A DNA stretch of 8,858 nucleotides from Planctomycetota bacterium (lineage in GTDB: Bacteria > Planctomycetota > UBA8742 > SKZP01 > JAIOTL01). The DNA lies in assembly GCA_021106775.1 (NCBI GenBank), contig JAIOTL010000276.1:1-8858 (forward strand), given 5' to 3'. The notes beneath the pieces are model-generated. The model ran no database searches, was not told where the DNA came from, and saw nothing but the letters and a program-made list of their open reading frames with translations. Shown here piece after piece: positions 1 through 5,885 of this stretch. How positions within the stretch are numbered: the stretch's first letter is position 1; each line of letters begins with the position of its first letter. The position numbers were made by a program, and so were the translations under genes.

Positions 1-60
1 TCAAAAGAAACCGCTGAGGAGTTTTCAAAATTCAAAGGAAAAATTTATTCTAACGATTAA
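1..60 (+). CDS. Possible C-terminal end of an upstream gene (partial)
   Basis: Frame 1 is open from the left edge to a TAA at 58-60 and gives a 19-residue hydrophilic tail ending in KGKIYSND. The charged, helix-like composition is what a protein C-terminus often looks like. It would be convergent with the kinase gene. Nineteen codons are too few to identify a family, and an open frame of this length can arise by chance, so the call is tentative. Confidence 0.35.
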   Translation, partial: SKETAEEFSKFKGKIYSND

Positions 61-72
61 ATTAGAAAAATA

Positions 73-98
73 TTTTTGCTTTGGCAGTCAAAGAAAAA
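73..98. repeat. AT-rich inverted repeat in the convergent gap
   Basis: The arms CTTTG (79-83) and CAAAG (89-93) enclose a 5-nt loop and are extended by TTTTT (73-77) and AAAAA (94-98), with one bulged G. It sits just after the possible left-edge gene and could help end transcription. No T-run follows it on the plus strand, so it is not a textbook intrinsic terminator. Confidence 0.3.
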
Positions 99-121
99 GA
101 TTAAGTGAGAACATTCACTTA
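94..121 (-). terminator. Possible intrinsic terminator of the kinase operon
   Basis: Read on the minus strand, downstream of the kinase stop, TAAGTGA (121-115) and TCACTTA (108-102) form a perfect 7-bp stem with a 6-nt loop. It is followed by a T-rich tract (ATCTTTTTC, down to about 93). The stem is AT-rich and therefore weak. It lies about 80 nt past the stop, and 122-202 between them holds nothing else I can recognise. Confidence 0.4.
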
Positions 122-202
122 TAAATCGTGTTTTAAAAATACAATGCACATAAAGCGTGAAAAGAAGTTAGTCTCAAATGTTTATTATACTGGTGATGTT
201 TG

Positions 203-1048
203 TTAGGGTTTGAGTTTGAGGGCGGCGGAGAAGATTTGCTTGAGCTTCATAACGTGCGGAAAGCGGTTTTCGGGGTAGCGCGCCATCATCCGGTAAATGA
301 GCTGAACTACCGGCATCGGCAGTGCCGGATTCAACTTGATCATATCCTGCGGCGGCTCATTCTTCAATTTCGCGAGTAAAATATCAATCCCGCGCGTGCC
401 CTTGTACGGCGGTTTCCCGGTAAGCATGTAAAACCCGACGGCACCAAGCGAGTAAATATCGGTGCGCTCGTCCGCCTTCAAGCCCTCCGCCTGCTCCGGC
501 GCCATGTACATCGGCGTACCCATAACCTGTCCGGTAACAGTAACGTTCGAGCCTTCAATCTTGACCAGCCCGAAATCGATTAATTTCACAACGCTTTCCG
601 GCGTAATTATTATATTCTCCGGTTTAATGTCTCGATGAATCAAATTATGCATATGTGCCTGTGCAAGTGCATCGCAGAGTTCACTCATGACGAACATCGC
701 ATGTCTGGTTTGAAATGCACCCGTTCGCGTGATTATGTTGCGAATGTTTTCACCATGAATGTACTCCATGGTGATGTAATAAACTTCCTCAAATTTACCG
801 AAATCGTAAATTTTCAAAATATTCGGATGCTTTAGATGCTGCAACGTCTCCGCCTCGCGCATAAAACGCTTAATGAGCTGAGGACTCGGTTTCGGCTGGG
901 ATTTCATCAATTTCACAGCAACAGTGCCGAATTCCTGATGCTCACCCAGAAAAACCACCCCTGACGCTCCTGCGCCTATCTTTTTCATTAGAAAACTGCC
1001 TGCAATATCCCTGCCGATGATGTTTTTTTTTGCTTCGCCCTGACTCAT
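203..1048 (-). CDS. Hanks-type Ser/Thr protein kinase, soluble, kinase domain only
   Basis: Transfers the gamma-phosphate of ATP to Ser/Thr of target proteins in the cytoplasm. From the chosen start the protein has 281 residues and nearly all conserved kinase elements are intact: glycine loop GAGASG (25-30), ATP-binding Lys46 (AVK), alpha-C Glu65 (MREAE), HRDIKPEN with catalytic Asp140 and Lys142, DFG (158-160), GTP-x-YMAPE (177-185), Asp197 (TDIYSLG) and Arg262. It is an RD kinase. Thr170, Thr172 and Thr178 in the activation loop are candidate autophosphorylation sites. There is no transmembrane helix, PASTA, TPR or other sensor domain, which is minimal for the PknB/PknD group. The frame is open up to an ATG at 1108, but that stretch lies in a mobile element and lacks a ribosome site. 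ATG 1048 has GGAG 5 nt upstream. It is the last gene of the minus-strand cluster with the two lipoproteins. Its substrate is unknown. Confidence 0.95.
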   Translation of the reverse strand: MSQGEAKKNIIGRDIAGSFLMKKIGAGASGVVFLGEHQEFGTVAVKLMKSQPKPSPQLIKRFMREAETLQHLKHPNILKIYDFGKFEEVYYITMEYIHGENIRNIITRTGAFQTRHAMFVMSELCDALAQAHMHNLIHRDIKPENIIITPESVVKLIDFGLVKIEGSNVTVTGQVMGTPMYMAPEQAEGLKADERTDIYSLGAVGFYMLTGKPPYKGTRGIDILLAKLKNEPPQDMIKLNPALPMPVVQLIYRMMARYPENRFPHVMKLKQIFSAALKLKP

Positions 1049-1053
1049 GTCAT

Positions 1054-1057
1054 CTCC
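1054..1057 (-). promoter_or_regulatory. Ribosome binding site that decides the kinase start
   Basis: GGAG on the minus strand, 5 nt before ATG 1048. It lies outside the inserted element, in what looks like the original intergenic spacer. The alternative in-frame ATG at 1108 is preceded only by AT-rich sequence without a Shine-Dalgarno match. Confidence 0.65.
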
Positions 1058-1063
1058 GATTGT

Positions 1064-1245
1064 TAGGCTGTGTTTGAAAACTACTTCTGTGTATTTACCC
1101 AGATTCACATAACTTTCAAAATTTCTTCAATCGAAACTTCCTCAATGAAGCTTTAGCTTCACCTGCGTTGGTTCTCAATCATAAATTCCGAACCTTACGC
1201 AAATCTGAAAAAATCGCATCAAAACTATTTTTCAAACACAGCCTA
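1064..1245. mobile_element. MITE-like element with perfect terminal inverted repeats
   Basis: TAGGCTGTGTTTGAAAA at 1064-1080 recurs as its exact reverse complement at 1229-1245. Taking the outer TA at each end as target duplication leaves a 178-bp element (1066-1243) with 15-bp perfect inverted repeats. The subterminal regions show weaker similarity (shared CAGATT and TAA about 35 bp in). The centre has a palindrome, TGAAGCT-TT-AGCTTCA (1146-1161). No transposase is encoded, so it would need one supplied elsewhere. TA duplications are typical of IS630/Tc1-mariner and some IS5-group elements, but the family is not established here. Joining the flanks after removing the element and one TA gives AAA-TAA for the lipoprotein gene and then 14 nt to the kinase ATG, a normal operon junction. 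The inserted copy now supplies the TAG stop of the lipoprotein gene. Confidence 0.75.
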
Positions 1246-2325
1246 TTTGTCCGCGTCGATGAATTCTTTCCAATACTTATTATCGGTATAATTCTCGATT
1301 CCGTAATCACGAAGTTGTTCAATAGCTTTTTTCACCCATACCTGGCAGAGCGGGTATTTTTGCTCGTCTCCGAAGATTTTTATTGTTATCATGTATTGTA
1401 TTTGTGCAGCCTCGTTGAAATTCAACAAATCATACGTCCGACCAGCGTAAAACTGGCGATATGCGAGTACAGCGAAGAGTTTCTGCTTAAGTTCCAAAAT
1501 CTGCTCGGTGTACTTGCCCTTTGGGTATTCTTTGAGATAATCGTCGCAGAAGTTGAGGGCGCCACGCTCGATGATGTCGCTACCTTTGCTGCTGATGTAA
1601 TCGGGGTCGTATTTTTTACCTTCGATTGATGCAGCAGTCGCAACAGCAGCTTTGAACAATGCTTCTTCGCGTTCGACTGAGAAATTCTGATAATATTTCA
1701 CGACCATGATGTATTTTGTCCGCGCGTTCCAGTAATCGCCGTCGAAATACATGCCGTCACCCATGAGCAGCAAGGATTTCGCGGAATACGGACCTTTCGG
1801 CTCTTCATCGAGAATTGTTTGCAGCACGTCAATTGCGTCGTCTGTATCATCAGCGATGATTTGCTTCTCACCGTTTTTATAAAAGAGTGGCAGCGCGATT
1901 TTTTCGAACCAGAATTGGCGTAAATCTTCCCAGAATTCGATGTTTTTGCTGCTGTTCAGTAATTCATTATACATATTAATGAAATCGAGCACTTGTTCGT
2001 TAGCGTCGGTGTATTCACCGAGTTCGGAGAGACAGCGGATTTTCTGTCTGTGTGCTTCGAATGCGCCGAGTGTCGAGCCCGGATATCGCACGGTGTATTC
2101 GTCGAAAATTTCATATGATTTTTCCCAATTGCCCTTTTTCTGTTCCTCGTAGCCCTTTTTAATGAGTTCATCTTCGTTTAGGTCAGTATATTTCAACTTG
2201 GACGAGTAAATCCCGCGGTTCTCATTGTGCTCGATTTCATTCTCTGCACAACCCGCCAAAACGAGGAGTATCAACAAAAAGCAAGCAAAAAAAGCATTGA
2301 AATATTTATTTTTTTGTGTGTTCAT
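1243..2325 (-). CDS. Lipoprotein with BamD/TPR-like helical repeats
   Basis: A 360-residue exported lipoprotein. The N-terminus has Lys residues, a hydrophobic core (about 11-24) and the lipobox LAGC with Cys26. Ala27 follows the Cys, which by the E. coli sorting rule favours the outer membrane. After an Asn/Glu-rich linker, helical-pair segments resembling TPR or BamD/YfiO units are visible: GYEEQKKGNWEKSYEIFDEY (58-77), then a helix ending near 120, and again near 185-215 (LLLMGDGMYFDGDYWNARTK). The Y-P-x-S and EYPKGKY motifs resemble those after helix pairs in BamD-type proteins. It is longer than typical BamD (about 240-280), so a role in outer-membrane assembly is only a possibility. GGAAG precedes the ATG. 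The last codon is followed by TAG contributed by the adjacent MITE-like element. The 101 bp separating it from the upstream lipoprotein gene (2326-2426) show no convincing terminator. Confidence 0.85.
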   Translation of the reverse strand: MNTQKNKYFNAFFACFLLILLVLAGCAENEIEHNENRGIYSSKLKYTDLNEDELIKKGYEEQKKGNWEKSYEIFDEYTVRYPGSTLGAFEAHRQKIRCLSELGEYTDANEQVLDFINMYNELLNSSKNIEFWEDLRQFWFEKIALPLFYKNGEKQIIADDTDDAIDVLQTILDEEPKGPYSAKSLLLMGDGMYFDGDYWNARTKYIMVVKYYQNFSVEREEALFKAAVATAASIEGKKYDPDYISSKGSDIIERGALNFCDDYLKEYPKGKYTEQILELKQKLFAVLAYRQFYAGRTYDLLNFNEAAQIQYMITIKIFGDEQKYPLCQVWVKKAIEQLRDYGIENYTDNKYWKEFIDADK

Positions 2326-2426
2326 GAATCTTCCACTTATTGAATTTTGAGACAGTGTTTTATCTTAAACGAGCACAAGCACAAAGAAAATATTTATACC
2401 GCTCATTTTACACACTTGAGTTGCGA

Positions 2427-3380
2427 TTATTTTAATTTTTCTGCAAATTCTTTCATGCGTTTCATGCATTCGGGTTTGTTTTCACTGAGCCATGCATCTT
2501 TTTTTAGTATATCGTAAGCAAGCTTAAAATATTTGTTAGCTTCTGGTTCGTTGTTTTTCAAGAGATATAACTCGCCAAGCTCCTCATAAACGAATCCGTC
2601 AGGATTTTTACCTTCCTGTGTCATCTCTGTCTTCAATTTCAGCTGAATTTTAAACGCATCATCAATCCTGCCAAGTGAGCGATAACATTTTGCAACATTC
2701 CATTTTGCGATAAAAATCGCTTGTTTATTGCCGTCTTCCTCCCACCATTCCAAAGATTTTTTAAAATACTTCAGAGCTTCATCTAAACTAACTGCATCGT
2801 GATAAGACCAACCGAGGTTGTTATAAACAGGTCCCATCCATAGCTGAAGCTTTTCATCACTTGTATTCTCACACAATTTAAGTGCTTTGAGATTCCATTC
2901 AATTTGCTCATTGTTTGTTCCTGCAATACCAAGCATGTGAACAGCATCAAATGCATAATAATCAAGTTTGTTTGCAATTCCGTATTCATAAGCTTTTAAG
3001 AATAGTTTTTTCGCTTCATCTTTCTTGCCGCTGGAATTAAACACCCTACCACGTTCAAGCATGTAACGGATTCGAGCAACCTTTGTGTCCTCGGTCAACA
3101 TTTTTTCAACTTCATCAAGAACCTTGTGTGCTTCTTCAAATTTTCGCTGAAGCCCCAAAGTTCTTGCAATCTGAGTCAGAAGCTGAGCATGATAATCTAC
3201 ATTGCCTGATTCCTCAGCAGTCTTCAAAATCTCTCGAAATTTTTTCTCGGTCTCCGAAGGATTGTTATAATCCCAAAGTTTATCAAAATCCGACAGTTCA
3301 TTGTTTTTTGCATCGGGATTTTCTGCTGCTGAACAACCAATTAGAAATCCGAGAATCAACAAAACTGTGAAAAACTTCAT
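2427..3380 (-). CDS. TPR-repeat lipoprotein
   Basis: A 317-residue lipoprotein. A short hydrophobic signal (3-14) ends in the lipobox LIGC with Cys16. Ser17 next to it favours the outer membrane by the E. coli rule. The rest is all-helical with TPR-like units, for example RTLGLQRKFEEAHKVLDEVE (73-92), RVFNSSGKKDEAKKLFLKAYEYG (112-134), NLGWSYHDAVSLDEALKYFKKSL (188-210), NVAKCYRSLGRIDDAFKIQL (228-247) and ELGELYLLKNNEPEANKYFKLAYD (267-290). Several keep the G/A-x-x-Y/F-x-A-x-x-Y/F TPR pattern. TPR arrays bind protein partners, and no catalytic motif is visible. GAGG lies 6 nt before the ATG. It is the first gene of the minus-strand cluster and divergent from the dehydrogenase operon. The following lipoprotein has similar architecture but no obvious close identity to it. 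Confidence 0.88.
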   Translation of the reverse strand: MKFFTVLLILGFLIGCSAAENPDAKNNELSDFDKLWDYNNPSETEKKFREILKTAEESGNVDYHAQLLTQIARTLGLQRKFEEAHKVLDEVEKMLTEDTKVARIRYMLERGRVFNSSGKKDEAKKLFLKAYEYGIANKLDYYAFDAVHMLGIAGTNNEQIEWNLKALKLCENTSDEKLQLWMGPVYNNLGWSYHDAVSLDEALKYFKKSLEWWEEDGNKQAIFIAKWNVAKCYRSLGRIDDAFKIQLKLKTEMTQEGKNPDGFVYEELGELYLLKNNEPEANKYFKLAYDILKKDAWLSENKPECMKRMKEFAEKLK

Positions 3381-3441
3381 TTTTATCCTCAGGAGTAAAT
3401 GTTTAAGTTAAGAATTCAAGTAACTCAGTCTATTACTTACC

Positions 3442-3447
3442 ATTATA
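3442..3447 (-). promoter_or_regulatory. Possible -10 box for the lipoprotein-kinase cluster
   Basis: On the minus strand the hexamer TATAAT matches the sigma-70 -10 consensus exactly, about 60 nt upstream of the first lipoprotein ATG. No good -35 lies 16-18 nt upstream (AGTATT at 17 nt). TTGTTT is present but only 13 nt away. The region is AT-rich, so a chance match is quite possible. Confidence 0.3.
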
Positions 3448-3505
3448 TTGAAAATTGCAGAAACAATACTAAGATTTCTTATACTTGTTTGATTTTATTC
3501 TTAAA

Positions 3506-3529
3506 ATATCGTTAATCTATTCACGATAT
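3506..3529. promoter_or_regulatory. Inverted repeat upstream of the dehydrogenase operon
   Basis: ATATCG (3506-3511) and CGATAT (3524-3529) form a perfect 6-bp inverted repeat, centres 18 bp apart, 41 bp before the ATG of the large dehydrogenase gene. The spacing would suit a dimeric regulator. No regulator gene is present in the window, and the surrounding AT-richness makes the case weak. Confidence 0.25.
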
Positions 3530-3569
3530 ATTTTATTCATGCTGTGCAACTTCTGACTGTGAGGGCTTA

Positions 3570-5876
3570 ATGAGCGGTTTGAATGATAATGGAAATCCTG
3601 ATTCGCGCATTGAAGAACATCCGATTCTCGATGCTCAGCGTTTGGTTGGCTCGAAGAAGGACATACATTTTACTTTCGATGGTAAAAACCTGCCTGCGAA
3701 AGAAGGCGAGACAATCTCTACCGCGCTTTTTGCCAACAATATACATATTTTTGGTCATCATTTTCGCGACAATGCGCCGCAGGGGATTTACTGTGCAAAC
3801 GGGCAGTGTTCGCAGTGTTTGGTGATTGCTGACGGTTCGCCTGTGAAATCTTGCATTGTACCGGTAAAAGATGGTATGGATGTACGCTCGATGGTCGGGC
3901 TTCCTGAGCTTATTGCGGACGATAAACAGCGTTTTCATGGTGAAACAATTGATGTTGAGACTGATATTCTGATTATTGGAGGTGGACCAGCGGGGTTGAG
4001 TGCTGCGCTTGAGCTTGCTCCATCTGGCAAGAAGATAATTATAACGGACGACAAGCTGGAACTTGGCGGAAAACTCACCCTTCAAACACACAATTTCTTC
4101 GGCTCGATTGCCGATTGCTATGCTGGCACGCGCGGCATGGACATCGGTTACAATCTATCCGAGGAAGTTCAGAAGTTTGATAATGTCGAGATTTGGCTGG
4201 ATTCGCCAGCGGTCGGTGTTTTCTCAGACAAAAAGGTCGGTATTGTTAGAAAAGGTAGTTACATCAACGTAAAACCTGAGATTTTAATGATTGCGACCGG
4301 CGCACGCGAAAAAAACCTGATTTTTCCAGGTGCGGATTTACCTAACGTTTACGGCGCAGGTGCATTTCAGACTCTAGTGAACAGGGATTTGATTAGAACT
4401 TCGGAAAAGATTCTGATTGTTGGTGGTGGAAATGTCGGGCTAATTGGGGCGTATCATGCGTTGCAGGCGAACATGGAGGTTGTTGCGGTAATTGAAGCAT
4501 TGCCGAAATGCGGCGGATACAAGGTCCACGAGGACAAAATACGCAGACTCGGCGTGCCGATTCTCACATCGCACACAATCCTTGCTGCTGAAGGTAAAGA
4601 CCGCGTCGAACGTGTCATTATTGCTGGTATCGACCAAAATTTCAAGGTCATTGAAGGCACTGAGAAAGAATTTGATGTTGATACCGTGCTTATCGCTGTC
4701 GGTCTTTCGCCTGTGAACGAGCTTTTGGAACAGGCAATACGCTTTGGGATGAAAGTTTATGGTGCGGGTGATGCGGAGGTGATTGCTGAGGCATCAGCAG
4801 CGATTTTCAGCGGGAAAATCACTGGTAGACAGATTTTACTTGATATTACGCATGATGAAAAATCGCTTGATACAGAACATGAAGAACTTATCAAGTTACT
4901 TGATAATAGGATTGAGCTTCCTCAACAGCATCAAGATATGCTTGAAACTATGCGCATAGAAATCTTAAAAGCACTTGATAGTAAGAATGTAATTCCGAAG
5001 CATTACATGGATATGCTTGAAATCATGCGGGGTAAACCTGGTAAAACCTTTCAGTTTGAACTGCCAAAATCACATGGCAATAAATTTTATCCGGTAATTC
5101 GTTGTCAACAGGAAATCCCCTGCAACCCCTGTACCGAAGTCTGCCCGATGGATTCGATTAAGATTCCAAGCGGTCATATCATGGAATTGCCGATGTTTGC
5201 GGGTGAGTGCATCGGCTGCGGCAGATGTGTTCAGATTTGCCCGGGATTGGCAATTAATCTCGTGGTGAAAGATGGTTTCGACCCGGAAGGCAAAACGGCT
5301 GGGCTTGTGATTCCCTGGGAAATCGGCACAGACGCAAAAGATCTGAAACATATTCCGAATTTACAGGCTTTCACCGGAAACCGAGAAATAGTAACCGTGG
5401 ATTATGACGGGAATGTTGTCGGAAAAGGGAAGGTGCTTTTCTGGAAGCTTGAAGATTGGCTGGACAGACGCATACTTGTGTTTCTTGAGGTTCCCATCGA
5501 AGACGCAGATAAAGTTGCCAGTATGCGACTTGTTGATTTTTACGATAAAACACCTGAAAATTACCGGAAATCGACCCAAAAAGAGTACTTGGATGTTTCA
5601 AAGCTTGATGATGACGCGATTATCTGCCGATGCGAGCGCGTTACGAAGAAGGAAATTATGGACGAGATTAAGAACGGTGCACGAGATTTCAACGACATAA
5701 AGGCTGTACTGCGACTGGGCATGGGACCTTGTGGCAGCAAGACCTGCAGCGAACTTACGATGCGTTTGTTTCGCGAGGCAGGCATTGATTTGAAAAATGT
5801 TCAGGAGCATTCAAAACGCCCGTTTGAGATGGAAATTCCGCTGAAATCCTTCCTTGACGAAAAAGACATAGATTAA
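3570..5876 (+). CDS. Fused HcnA/HcnB-like FAD-NAD(P) and multi-cluster iron-sulfur dehydrogenase subunit
   Basis: A 768-residue cytoplasmic electron-transfer subunit of an amine or imino-acid dehydrogenase. Domains in order: Fer2_4/HcnA-like [2Fe-2S] with C75-x4-C80-x2-C83-x11-C95; FAD Rossmann fold GGGPAG (137-142) with ATG (242-244) and GAGD (398-401); NAD(P)-type Rossmann GGGNVG (285-290); a linker with a 22-residue repeat (441-487); a ferredoxin domain with C512, C518, C521, C525-P and a classical C547-x2-C550-x2-C553-x3-CP; a segment of unknown role (about 570-665); and a BFD-like [2Fe-2S] domain with C686-x-C688 and C721-x4-C726. HcnA, HcnB and sarcosine oxidase alpha share parts of this layout. 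There is no C-terminal GcvT domain, which argues against folate-linked sarcosine oxidase. The DAO-type partner starts 9 bp downstream. GAGGG precedes the ATG. Substrate and final electron acceptor cannot be read from the sequence; proline, hydroxyproline or glycine-like amines are family-based possibilities. Confidence 0.92.
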   Translation: MSGLNDNGNPDSRIEEHPILDAQRLVGSKKDIHFTFDGKNLPAKEGETISTALFANNIHIFGHHFRDNAPQGIYCANGQCSQCLVIADGSPVKSCIVPVKDGMDVRSMVGLPELIADDKQRFHGETIDVETDILIIGGGPAGLSAALELAPSGKKIIITDDKLELGGKLTLQTHNFFGSIADCYAGTRGMDIGYNLSEEVQKFDNVEIWLDSPAVGVFSDKKVGIVRKGSYINVKPEILMIATGAREKNLIFPGADLPNVYGAGAFQTLVNRDLIRTSEKILIVGGGNVGLIGAYHALQANMEVVAVIEALPKCGGYKVHEDKIRRLGVPILTSHTILAAEGKDRVERVIIAGIDQNFKVIEGTEKEFDVDTVLIAVGLSPVNELLEQAIRFGMKVYGAGDAEVIAEASAAIFSGKITGRQILLDITHDEKSLDTEHEELIKLLDNRIELPQQHQDMLETMRIEILKALDSKNVIPKHYMDMLEIMRGKPGKTFQFELPKSHGNKFYPVIRCQQEIPCNPCTEVCPMDSIKIPSGHIMELPMFAGECIGCGRCVQICPGLAINLVVKDGFDPEGKTAGLVIPWEIGTDAKDLKHIPNLQAFTGNREIVTVDYDGNVVGKGKVLFWKLEDWLDRRILVFLEVPIEDADKVASMRLVDFYDKTPENYRKSTQKEYLDVSKLDDDAIICRCERVTKKEIMDEIKNGARDFNDIKAVLRLGMGPCGSKTCSELTMRLFREAGIDLKNVQEHSKRPFEMEIPLKSFLDEKDID
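4890..5030 (+). repeat. Tandem 22-residue repeat in the dehydrogenase linker (25-residue period)
   Basis: Residues 441-462 and 466-487 of the large subunit align without gaps, with 10 identities in 22: (I/L)K-x-LD....P....DMLE-x-MR. The DNA keeps ATATGCTTGAAA plus ATGCG in both copies. The pair lies exactly between the FAD/NAD(P) module and the ferredoxin module and looks like a helical linker made by internal duplication. The function is unknown. Confidence 0.6.
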
Positions 5877-5885
5877 GGTAGCAAA

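Noticed and set aside
1146..1161. Terminator at TGAAGCT-TT-AGCTTCA
   Set aside because: The loop is only 2 nt and no T-run follows on either strand. It is better seen as the central palindrome of the mobile element.
1168..1629. Open plus-strand frame of 153 codons opposite the second lipoprotein gene
   Set aside because: It starts inside the mobile element, lies antisense to a lipoprotein gene with a clear signal and TPR-like pattern, and its translation resembles no domain.
2326..2426. Promoter for the second lipoprotein gene (TATAAA and GATAAA on the minus strand)
   Set aside because: The hexamers occur in AT-rich sequence with no -35 at acceptable spacing, so they cannot be told from chance.
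3567..4091. Open minus-strand frame of 174 codons opposite the dehydrogenase gene
   Set aside because: It is antisense to the HcnA-like and FAD domains with all motifs intact. The translation is Arg/Asn/Thr-rich without recognisable features and has no good ribosome site.
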